DNA of 64,000 nt, taken from assembly GCA_963833835.1 (NCBI GenBank), contig CAWHZI010000008.1, positions 992,001 to 1,056,000 on the forward strand, read 5' to 3'. A program made the translations under genes and the position numbers. The notes under the pieces were generated by a model. That model worked only from the letters and a program-made list of their open reading frames with translations, ran no database searches and had not been told where the DNA came from. How positions within the stretch are numbered: the stretch's first letter is position 1; each line of letters begins with the position of its first letter. This DNA is from Bog-532 sp963833835. Lineage in GTDB: Bacteria > Actinomycetota > Actinomycetes > Streptosporangiales > Streptosporangiaceae. This document shows, one piece after another, positions 16,563 to 23,849 of the stretch.

Positions 16563-17440
16563 CTAGGAGCTGCAGCCGGTGCCTTCGGGGACGAGCTGGA
16601 GGTTCTCGGCCAGGACGGTCTTGGCCTGGGCCTGGGTCAGGACGCCGACCGAGACCAAGCGGCCCACCACGTGGACCTCACGGTTGCGGGCGTTCTGCGG
16701 GTTGGTGCGCGGGTCGTCGGCCGTGGGGGCGTTGACCACGCCGGCCAGGAACGCGGCCTCGGGCCAGCTCAGGTTGGCGGGCTCGACGCCGAAGTAGCCG
16801 CAGCTGGCCTGGCGGAGCCCGTAGTAGTTGTTGCCGTAGTAGGCGATTTCGGCGTACATCTGCAGGATCTGCGCCTTGGTGTAGTGCAGGTCCAGCTTGA
16901 CCGCCAGCACGACTTGCTCGGTCTCGACGGTGAACCCGGACCGCCCGCTGGTGTAGAGGTTCTTGGCCAGTTGCTGCTCCAGCGTGCTGCCGCCCTGATC
17001 GGCGTGGCCGGTGAGGTTGCCCCAGACCAGCCGGGCCACCGCCAGCGGGTCCACGCCCGGGGTGGAGTAGAACCGGTGGTCCTCGGTGGCCACCAGCGCC
17101 TGGGTGAACCGCGGCGGCGGCTGCACCCCGGGATAGCTGATCCCGTGCGAGACGGCCTGCTCCTGCACCAGCGCGGGCGCATTGCTCACCGACGGCGTGA
17201 AGACCCAGAGGCCGCCGAACACCACGGCCAGCGCGATGATCAGCACAAGGAGCGTCTTGGCCAGCCGCCGCGGCCAGCGCCGCCCCGTGCGCGCCTTCGC
17301 TCTGGGCCGGGCCTGGGCTTCGGTGCGGGGCGCGCGGCCCGTGGCTCGCGGCGGTACGGCCGGGTGTCACCACCCGTGTCCTCGTACCACCCGTCCGACC
17401 CACTGGACCAGGAATCCCGCGACGTCCCGAACACGCTCAC
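16563..17440 (-). pseudogene. GT51 monofunctional transglycosylase, frameshifted near its N-terminus
   Basis: The main frame (from GTG 17246) encodes a membrane anchor (IIALAVVFGGLWVF) and a GT51 domain with ALVATEDHRFYSTPGVDPLA and GGSTLEQQLAKNLY. The Glu in ATED and GGSTLEQQ are the active-site motifs of enzymes that polymerise lipid II outside the membrane. No transpeptidase domain follows. A separate frame begins at GTG 17440 with GGGAGG 10 bases upstream and reads MSVFGTSRDSWSSG through a Pro/Arg-rich cytoplasmic tail to a stop at 17240. Joining them needs a one-base -1 shift somewhere between 17366 and 17240. Either this is a broken gene or one base is missing from the sequence; GTG 17246 alone is a poor start because it lies inside the anchor. 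Confidence 0.7.
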
Positions 17441-17811
17441 TTGTGCAGTGCCTCCCGTGCCCGATTGGACGCCACCCGGTGTGGCTCCGGCTTGTTACCC
17501 GTGGACGAACGCGTTACCCGTGGACGAACGCGGCATACCGCCGGATGCCCGCGTTCAAATCTAGGTCGTTGACATCATCTTTAACGGACTGCGACCCGGC
17601 GTGTCGTCCCCGGGCAGACGACCTTCCAGAAACCTGGAGCATCACGTGCCCGCTCTGATCACCGCCGGGCAGCCGCCCGGTGTCACCCCTCCATTACACC
17701 GCGTTGCGCACCGTGCCGGGCAGGCTTGGCCATTGCCAGCGTGGCCCCGGCAGGTCGCGCACTACGCTAAGGTAAGTAAGCCCGCTCAGGCGGGTGTGTG
17801 CGTCAGCGCAC
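17441..17811. other. Non-coding stretch before tRNA-Pro
   Basis: No convincing gene is seen in these 371 bases. The segment includes the 19-base tandem repeat at 17494-17531 and a small hairpin (CCCGC/GCGGG around 17780-17794) just before the tRNA. TTGACA at 17569 has no clear -10 partner. Confidence 0.5.
17494..17531. repeat. Perfect tandem duplication of 19 bases
   Basis: GTTACCCGTGGACGAACGC occurs twice back to back (17494-17512 and 17513-17531) without mismatch in the non-coding region upstream of the tRNA gene. It looks like a recent slippage or recombination duplication. Confidence 0.9.
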
Positions 17812-17885
17812 CGGGACGTGGCCCAGCTTGGTAGGGCACTTGACTGGGGGTCAAGGGGTCGCGGGTTCAAATCCCGCCGTCCCGA
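17812..17885 (+). tRNA. tRNA-Pro, anticodon GGG
   Basis: The 74-base gene folds as a cloverleaf. The acceptor stem is CGGGACG/CGTCCCG with discriminator A, the D-loop contains AGCTTGGTAG, the anticodon arm CTTGA-CTGGGGG-TCAAG has GGG at 17856-8 minus ten (17846-17848), and the T-arm is GCGGG-TTCAAAT-CCCGC. CCA is not encoded. Its 3' part is the left attachment site of the island. Confidence 0.95.
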
Positions 17886-17896
17886 CTGGTCAGAGG
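17851..17896. repeat. attL: 3' end of tRNA-Pro plus 11 bases
   Basis: The 46 bases from TCAAGGGGTCGC to GACTGGTCAGAGG recur at 49064-49109 with a single mismatch and at 41713-41757 with one base deleted. Integrases of tyrosine recombinase type target tRNA 3' ends and leave the tRNA whole at one junction. Here this copy keeps the functional gene, and the integrase gene starts immediately inside. Confidence 0.92.
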
Positions 17897-17922
17897 GTTT
17901 TGATCTTCCTCTAGACGGTCAG

Positions 17923-17943
17923 TGGGAGCCAGCCTGGGAGCCA
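17923..17943. repeat. Paired TGGGAGCCA repeats at left end of element A
   Basis: TGGGAGCCA occurs at 17923-17931 and 17935-17943, a 12-base period. The same word or CGGGAGCCA occurs three times at 41567-41597 and twice at 48930-48951, always near an attachment site. These are good candidates for arm-type integrase binding sites. Confidence 0.55.
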
Positions 17944-17963
17944 ATGGTTTCTCGGGTTGGGCT

Positions 17964-19103
17964 CTACGCCAACTTCTTAACGTTGGCCTCGAGGATCCGG
18001 TTCATGGCCGTGGCGCCCTTGGTGAGGGCGGGCCGGATCTCGTGCCGGTAGACCGTCTCGGTGACCGACGTGCTGCTGTGGCCGACGAGGTCGCTGATGT
18101 CCTCCAGGCGGACGTCGTGGGCGCTGAGGATGGACACGAACGAGTGCCGTAGCTCTCTGGGGGATCCACTCGGGGCCGAGCCGTGCGGCCTTGGTGATCT
18201 TGCCGAACTCCTTCCGGACGTGCCAGCGGTCGAGCGGGGTGCCGTCTTCGCGGCAGAAGACAAGGTCGTGTTCCTGCCAGCACTCCCCCGCGGCGAGCCG
18301 TTCGGCGGCCTGGCGGACGTGGTGGGTGCGGAGTGCCTGGACGGCGCGGGTGGGGAGCTCCAGGACGCGGCGGCTCTTGCGGGTCTTGGTGTCGCCTCTG
18401 GCGCGCACGGAGCGGTAGACGGCCACGGTGCCAGCGTTGAGATCGACCTCGCTCCATTGGAGTGCTCGGGCTTCCTCGGTGCGGACACCGGACAGCAGGG
18501 ACAGCACCACGTAGGCGGCGAGCCGGTGGGTGCCGGACTCGACGGCCTCCAGGAGCATGACGGCCTGGTTGAGCGTCATCGCGTTGGATGGCCGGCCTTC
18601 CTGGCCCTCCGGCACGTCGACCAGGCTCGCTACGTTGCGGCGGACCTTGTCGCGGGCCTGGGCCTGGCGGATCGCCCGCTCGAGGATCGAGTGGATCAGG
18701 CGGAGCGTCCGCGCGGACAGTTCTTCGGCGCGCTCGTCCAGCCAGTCGTCCAGGTGGTCGGCGGTCAGTTCCTTGAGCTTGATCCCACCGATCTGCGGGA
18801 TCACGTTGTGGTCCGCGAGCGAGCGGTAGTTGTCGATAGTTGTTTGGCCCGTCCCTTCAGTCCCTTGGCCAGGAAGTCGTTCACGGCGTCTTCGACGGTG
18901 TACTTCGCGTCCGTCGTGACGCCGGCTTCCAGGTCGGCTACGGCCTCTTTCAGCTTGTCTTTGACCTGGGCCTTGGTCTTGGCTCTGCGTTTGACGCGCT
19001 GGCGCCTGCCCTTCGCGTCGAAGCCCAGGTCGATGGCGCCTCGGTAGCCGTTGCCGTCTGGATAGATCGAGCCTTCGTACTCACCGATCATGATCTTGGC
19101 CAT
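17964..19103 (-). pseudogene. Tyrosine recombinase (phage-type integrase) of element A, two frameshifts
   Basis: Starting at ATG 19103 (GAGGAGGAAG 3 bases upstream) the frame encodes an arm-binding domain (MIGEYEGSIYPDGNGYRGAI) and the first part of the core-binding domain. It shifts near 18840 into the frame with TIDNYRSLADHNVIPQIGG and the catalytic domain (LLSGVRTEEARALQWSEVDL). It shifts again in a run of five C at about 18160 into ELRHSFVSILSAHDVRLED and the tyrosine motif SVTETVYRHEIRP. All catalytic residues (Arg, HxxR, His, Tyr) survive across the pieces, so the breaks are recent or are sequencing errors. The enzyme would integrate and, with an excisionase, excise the island at tRNA-Pro. 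As written it is inactive. Confidence 0.88.
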
Positions 19104-19407
19104 CGGCTTCCTCCTCTGCCGCCAGGCGGTTTGCGTCCTGGCCGGCGTGCCCTGGCCCGCGTTCGAGGCGTACCACCGCGGTTCGTGGTGGCCAGGGCTG
19201 GCGATCGTCCGTCGCCGACATTCCTGGCAGTGTGCAGCCAGTGCCGTCATACGGCTACCGCGTATCGGGACGTTGTGGAGGACTTCTACGGACGTCCCAG
19301 CGAATGAAGTCGTCCTTGCGCGCCGCACATAGTTGTGATCTAGGATGCGCGCATTACGGGCAGACGGCTACGAACGCACAGGCAGCGAGTGAGCCGCCCG
19401 GGCGAGG
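19104..19407. other. Non-coding gap upstream of the integrase
   Basis: An open minus-strand frame continues upstream of the integrase start through this stretch, but it has no recognisable domain or start with a ribosome site. An excisionase gene might be expected here; I do not see one. Confidence 0.4.
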
Positions 19408-19617
19408 TCATAAAGCGCGCAGCTCTCTCCAGATATCAGCCGGGTCGGAGCTGATCAGCGCGTACAGACCCCCGCCGTCCCGGTTCACGGCCTCGATGCA
19501 CAGGTGGCCACTGGTCCACACCTGGACCGCGAACCCCCAGGCCGGGAACTCGCGCCGCAGCGCCTCCGCCTGGAGATAGAAGCGGACGCTCTCGGAGAAC
19601 GGCAGCCCGGTCGTCAC
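19408..19617 (-). CDS. Small hypothetical protein of the island
   Basis: The product has 69 residues, reading FSESVRFYLQAEALRREFPA then WGFAVQVWTSGHLCIEAVNR and ending ADIWRELRAL. It has alternating strands and helices without a motif I can name. The preceding gene's stop overlaps its start by 4 bases (ATGA), so the two form an operon, and such coupling supports both being real. Proteins of this size are common next to XRE-DUF5753 genes in actinobacterial islands; the role is unknown. Confidence 0.6.
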   Translation of the reverse strand: MTTGLPFSESVRFYLQAEALRREFPAWGFAVQVWTSGHLCIEAVNRDGGGLYALISSDPADIWRELRAL

Positions 19618-19829
19618 GGCGCAACCTCCCGCGGGACGGGCTGGTCCTGATAGTCCCGCAGCAGCAACTCACGGAGCCGGTCGGGGCTGTCCGCGTTCAG
19701 CAGCCTGCCGTTGTCGCGCCGACGCGCCACCCATGTGCCCCATGCCCCCGCGATCCCGTACGCCGACCCCCAGGACCACTGCAGCCGGCCCAGTGCGTCG
19801 GCCGGTGGCTCATCCACTGCCACGTCCAT
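19614..19829 (-). CDS. Small hypothetical protein, first of a two-gene unit
   Basis: The product has 71 residues with an acidic start (MDVAVDEPPADALGRLQW) and a middle segment AWGTWVARRRDNGRLLNADS followed by RLRELLLRDYQDQPVP. No known domain is evident. It is divergent from the XRE regulator across about 195 bases that are markedly A+T-richer and contain a promoter candidate for the regulator. Confidence 0.6.
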   Translation of the reverse strand: MDVAVDEPPADALGRLQWSWGSAYGIAGAWGTWVARRRDNGRLLNADSPDRLRELLLRDYQDQPVPREVAP

Positions 19830-19905
19830 CGTCTCCCTCGCCGCTCGTCACCGTCGCGGTAGGACCCACGCAAGCAGCGCGCCCTCTAATCTGCAACCTT
19901 TCACT

Positions 19906-19933
19906 TTGAAAATCCGTCTGGAATCGTTAAATT
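19906..19933 (+). promoter_or_regulatory. Promoter candidate for the XRE gene
   Basis: TTGAAA (19906-19911) and TAAATT (19928-19933) are separated by 16 bases, in the A+T-rich divergent region, about 90 bases before the XRE start at 20024. This resembles a housekeeping sigma-70 promoter. Confidence 0.4.
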
Positions 19934-20023
19934 CAGTTACTGCATTGCGGAGCAAATGCTGGAGTGCTTTCAAATCGCGGATTTGCTAGCGTTCAAACTG
20001 CAAGACCAAGGGAGCGATCGAGG

Positions 20024-20924
20024 ATGGCGACAACGGAGACGACCGGTTCAACCGTGCCCCGGCGGCAGCTGGGCCGCTACCTGCGTGACCTGCGCAACCG
20101 CCAGCACATCACCGTCAAGGCCGCTGCCGAGGAGATGGAGTGGTCCGAGACCAAGATCTGGCGCATGGAGACCGGCCAGACCTCGCTCCGGTCGCACGAC
20201 GTCGCCCTGATGTGCTCGCTGTACACCGCGCCGCCGGACATCACCGAGGCCCTGATGGGCCTGGCCAAGGAGACCAAGGCCCGAGGCTGGTGGCACGCCT
20301 ACGGCGACGTCATCCCGGAGAACTTCGACCTGTACCTCGGCTTGGAAGAGGCCGCGTCCAGCCTGTCCTGGTACGAGGCCGAGCTAGTGCCCGGCCTGCT
20401 CCAGACCGATGGCTACGCCCGCGCCGTCATCTCGGCGGACAAGCCCGACACCGACTCCGCGGAGATCGAGCGCCGCGTCCAGCTCCGGATCGAACGCCAG
20501 GCCCTCATCCGCGCGCAAGGCCGCGCCGCTGGAGCTGCGCGTAGTGCTGAACGAATCGATCATCCGCCGGCCAGTCGGCGGCCGGGAAGTCATGGCCGAC
20601 CAACTCGACGCCTTGGCCGCGGCGGCCGACCTGCCCAACGTCTAGCTGCGCGTGGTGCCGTTCACCGCCGGCCTCCACTACGGCGTCATGTCCGGCCCGT
20701 TCGTGCTCCTCCGGTTCTCCGCCAACGGCGACGGCCACGACAGCGAACCGCCCACCGTCTACGTGGACGGATTCACCGGAGATCTGTACCTGGACAAGCC
20801 CGCCGAGGTCGAGCACTACTCCGACGCCTTCGAGAGGATCTGGGCCGCCGCAGCCAGCGAGGCCAGCTCCACCCGCCTGATCCACCAGGCCGCCGAAGAC
20901 TTCCGATCGACAGGGAGACGATGA
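20024..20924 (+). pseudogene. XRE-DUF5753 regulator, frameshift plus nonsense codon
   Basis: ATG 20024 begins an N-terminal XRE helix-turn-helix (RRQLGRYLRDLRNRQHITVK, then WSETKIWRMETGQTSLRSHD). DUF5753 starts near residue 100 (YLGLEEAASSLSWYEAELVP, GLLQTDGYARAVI). At about 20515 the reading moves to another frame (LELRVVLNESIIRRPVGG). In that frame a single TAG at 20643 interrupts ADLPNV-LRVVPFTAG, after which the domain runs to its natural end (FERIWAAAASEAS). The normal protein would be about 290 residues. It normally works with the small DUF397 protein encoded next, a pair like WhiJ and its partner in Streptomyces development. Confidence 0.85.
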
Positions 20925-21110
20925 AATGGACACAGCTGCCGCTCGCCATGGCGGAAATCGACCTACAGCAACAGCAACTCCAACTGCGTCGAGGTCGCCA
21001 ATCAGCCCGGCGCAGTCGCCGTCCGGGACACCAAGGACGCGGCCGGCCCAAAGCTGGCCGTCCCGGCCGGCACCTGGCGCGCGTTCACCCGCCGCGTTAA
21101 GAGGATGTAG
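20921..21110 (+). pseudogene. DUF397 protein with N-terminal frameshift
   Basis: ATG 20921 overlaps the stop of the XRE reading frame by 4 bases and reads MKWTQLPLA. The DUF397 core (PWRKSTYSNSNSNCVEVANQ, then AVAVRDTKDAAGPKLAVP and GTWRAFTRRVKRM) is in a different frame from about 20946 to TAG 21110. A one-base shift near 20944 joins them into the usual 62-residue length. This supports the XRE-DUF397 gene pair having been an operon that is now broken. Confidence 0.82.
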
Positions 21111-21320
21111 CAGGATCTGGCCGATTACACCCTGGGACGTCTTTAGATATCCAACGGAGATGTTAGTCAACCTCCGCAGACAGCCGCGCGTCCCACAGAT
21201 GAGTTGTCTCCGCGACAGGAGTATCGCGCGGGCGGCGAAGCCGAAACGGTTCGCCGTGCGCCTGCGCTTGGGTGCCCTCGCCAGCCTCTGAACTGGCTGG
21301 CTTTGGATAGAGGAGTGCTC

Positions 21321-23090
21321 GTGCCGAAGTGGTTTCGCCGGTTTGGCGACATCCCCGGAGTCGTCTATGAAACGCCCGATCAGATCGACCGGGGTTCGCT
21401 GCCGGGTTGCGACGACGCCCCGGAAAACCAGCCTTGGGATCAGACCGGGGAGACTCTACGGTGGCCGTCGGGCGACGGTACCCGTGGAGGGTCGGCCTCA
21501 CCAGTGCATTACCGTGCCTTTGCCGGGGCGCCCGATCAACGGGAGGCGCCCGTTGAGGCAATCGTCCGGAACGTTAATGAGGGTCTTGAGTTGCCGGGCG
21601 AGGCCGCTGACTATCACTTCCTGATCCAAGGCTCAGTCGAAGTTCTGTGGGGTCGCCGACGCAAGGAACCTGCCATTACTGAGCACGTCGAGCGGCTTTG
21701 CAGACTTGATGTCGCACTCATCCAGGCGGATCCTGATGCAGCCAGCGACATCGTCGACAGAGATCGGCGTTATTATGCAATCACAAGCCTCTTGCATCTG
21801 ATCGAGCTCTATGAGGACCGGGGCGACGATACCGAGGCGCTGAAAGTCGCTAAGATCGCTGCAGGCTTCGGGCAATACGAGGAAGCCCGGCAGCGGCTGC
21901 TGTGGAAGACCGGCGTCAGGAAAACCGAACCGGTCCCCGAGCCGATCAAAATTCCGCCCCAGCACCCAAACGGGTCCCAGCCAGCCATCCATCCATGGTC
22001 CGATGGCCGGATCAGCGACTGGGCATTCCGGTCCGGCGAAGCGGATGGGCCATTTGCCGGTAGCTGGTCCCGCCAATTCGGCTGGTGGGACGACTGGTGC
22101 CAGCGCCGGTTTGACGAGCTCTGGACCGGTGAGGCTGATCGAGTCGCCGACGATCTGGCCGACGAATACTGGTTTCACTGGCCGTGGCTGATCGGGAAAG
22201 CCCTGCCCACCAGCGCTCCGAACGCCTACGCGCGCATCATGGATTTCGCGCGTGACGAGCAGCGACCCGGCCCTGCTCACGTGGAATTGAACCCGGACGT
22301 CGTCCCCGAGCTGATTGCGACTATCGGGGCCTTTCGCCTCGTTCGGCACCGCCGGACCTGGCAAGAACCCGCAGCCGCGGTCTGCCCAACGTGCGGGCAG
22401 GATTTCTGGAACGGCGACGTGCAATCATCAGCTATCCAGGCTTTCGGCCCGGTCCGTTATTGCATGGACTGCTTGTCTCAGATCCGCTTTGGCGACCCAC
22501 GGCCGTCTTGGTCTCGCCAAGAGATCAAAACTGCGCTGTGCAGCCTCCGGGACGCGTTCGGCGCAATCCCGGCGCAGAGCTTCTCGGTAGGCCGGGTACC
22601 GCACGACGGTACGCCCGAACAACGTGACCAGCGGATCCGCGCGCTACTGGCTATGCCACCCGTCGACACTATCAAACGGGTTCTCGGCGCAAAAGATTGG
22701 CTAAGTGCACTGCGAGCCGCCGGGCTCGTCGGAGAGACCTGGCGCCCATCCCGCGGGACTTGGTGCCACGCCAACGACGGTCACCGGTGCCGGTCTCTCC
22801 TGGAAAAAGCAATGGATGACTGGTTTACGGCTAACGAGATTTCTCATGAATGCGAACCCAGATGGCCCAGACATCCCGAGTTCAACCCGTCGGGAGCAAA
22901 GCGGGCTGACTGGCTGCTCGACGACGGCACCTATGTCGAATGCGCCGGAATGCTACAGGATAAGGACTACGCGAAGAAGATAACACTCAAGCAACATCTG
23001 GCCAAGGATCTCGGACTATCGCTGATCGTCGTCGGCCCAACCGACATGCACCGGCTGAACCAAATCTTTGCTGAACGGATCCGCAAGTAG
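21321..23090 (+). CDS. Large protein with zinc site and C-terminal PD-(D/E)XK-like nuclease domain
   Basis: The product has 589 residues. GTG 21321 is chosen because GAGGAG lies 6 bases upstream. Residues about 110-220 are helical and TPR-like (YYAITSLLHLIELYEDRGDD). A treble-clef-like zinc site follows near 375 (CPTCGQDF and, 35 residues on, CMDC). The last 110 residues resemble a PD-(D/E)XK fold: RSLLEKAMDDWFTANEI, HECEPRWPRHPEF, RADWLLDDGTYVECAG, then YAKKITLKQHLAKDLGLSLI. Candidate catalytic residues are the Glu in LLEK, Asp in RADW, Glu in YVEC and a Lys displaced to the next helix. This layout suits a DNA-cleaving defence or mobile-element protein, but I do not recognise a named family. 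Confidence 0.7.
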   Translation: MPKWFRRFGDIPGVVYETPDQIDRGSLPGCDDAPENQPWDQTGETLRWPSGDGTRGGSASPVHYRAFAGAPDQREAPVEAIVRNVNEGLELPGEAADYHFLIQGSVEVLWGRRRKEPAITEHVERLCRLDVALIQADPDAASDIVDRDRRYYAITSLLHLIELYEDRGDDTEALKVAKIAAGFGQYEEARQRLLWKTGVRKTEPVPEPIKIPPQHPNGSQPAIHPWSDGRISDWAFRSGEADGPFAGSWSRQFGWWDDWCQRRFDELWTGEADRVADDLADEYWFHWPWLIGKALPTSAPNAYARIMDFARDEQRPGPAHVELNPDVVPELIATIGAFRLVRHRRTWQEPAAAVCPTCGQDFWNGDVQSSAIQAFGPVRYCMDCLSQIRFGDPRPSWSRQEIKTALCSLRDAFGAIPAQSFSVGRVPHDGTPEQRDQRIRALLAMPPVDTIKRVLGAKDWLSALRAAGLVGETWRPSRGTWCHANDGHRCRSLLEKAMDDWFTANEISHECEPRWPRHPEFNPSGAKRADWLLDDGTYVECAGMLQDKDYAKKITLKQHLAKDLGLSLIVVGPTDMHRLNQIFAERIRK

Positions 23091-23094
23091 TCTG

Positions 23095-23373
23095 ACCTCG
23101 CTGGCATGGACGCACGGCCGAACATCACTATCCAGGTCATCCCCTTCAGCGCCAGGGCGCATATCGGGTCGCAGGGGGCCTTCATCGTCGCCGAATTCGC
23201 CGACACTCCCCCGGCGGGCGCTCCTGGCCACGGCCGCTGATGGGCAGACAATCGAGGACGCCTCAGCGGCCGCCAGGGCACTGCTCACGTTCGATAACCT
23301 CAGGTCCGAAGCCCTACCCCACAAAGCTTCCAGGGAGCAGATCCAACGACTGGCGGAGGAACGATGGACATGA
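23095..23373 (+). pseudogene. C-terminal remnant of a second XRE-DUF5753 regulator
   Basis: RPNITIQVIPFSARAHIGSQ and GAFIVAEFADTPP match the last third of DUF5753. A frame change near 23215 leads to ATAADGQTIEDASAAARALL and QIQRLAEERWT, the normal C-terminus. The HTH and most of the ligand domain are gone. It directly follows the nuclease-like gene and precedes another DUF397 remnant, so a second regulator pair once stood here. Confidence 0.75.
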
Positions 23374-23535
23374 CCCCGCCCGCTTGGCGTAAGTCCAGCT
23401 ACAGCGGCAGCAGCGGTGACACTTGCGTCGAGGCCGCCAGCTCGGCACAGTCGCTGTACGGGACACCAAGGACCCGAGCGGCCCATCCAGCCAGCCACCT
23501 GGCGCGCATTCACCCGCCGCCTCAAGAGCACGTAG
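23364..23535 (+). pseudogene. Second DUF397 gene, two frameshifts
   Basis: ATG 23364 reads MDMTPPAWRKSSYSGSSGDT, a standard DUF397 opening. VAVRDTKDPSGPS is in a second frame and WRAFTRRLKST in a third, ending at TAG 23533-23535. Two indels therefore separate the three blocks. Intact it would be about 58-60 residues and partner the decayed regulator just upstream. Confidence 0.78.
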
Positions 23536-23849
23536 GTCGATCTAGCCGATCAAGCCCAAGGGGTGTCTTCAACTCGCAGCATCCCTTTTCAGTAGGTGTA
23601 CCATTCTCGACATTTAGACTGAATTAGGCCGTAAGGCGACACTGGGAACGATTTATACCGGTTCAGTCATGCCGCAGGAAACCCGCCGAAAGCGACACCC
23701 TGGTACGCAATCCCACGAAAATGATCTTGCTAACCGCAAACTGACGCACTGCCATTGTCTTAACTTTCCTGAAATCGCCAGACGCCGCCGGTACAGTCGC
23801 GGTGGTCGGGGGCTTACCTGGCCCCAGCAGAGGGGGCTAGTCGGCGATA
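23536..23849. other. Non-coding, A+T-richer leader of the PHP-SMC gene
   Basis: No gene is evident. GACTGAA near 23615 and TTCAGTC near 23661 form a loose inverted repeat. The ribosome site before ATG 23850 is weak. The promoter of the PHP-SMC gene should lie here, but I cannot fix its position. Confidence 0.4.
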
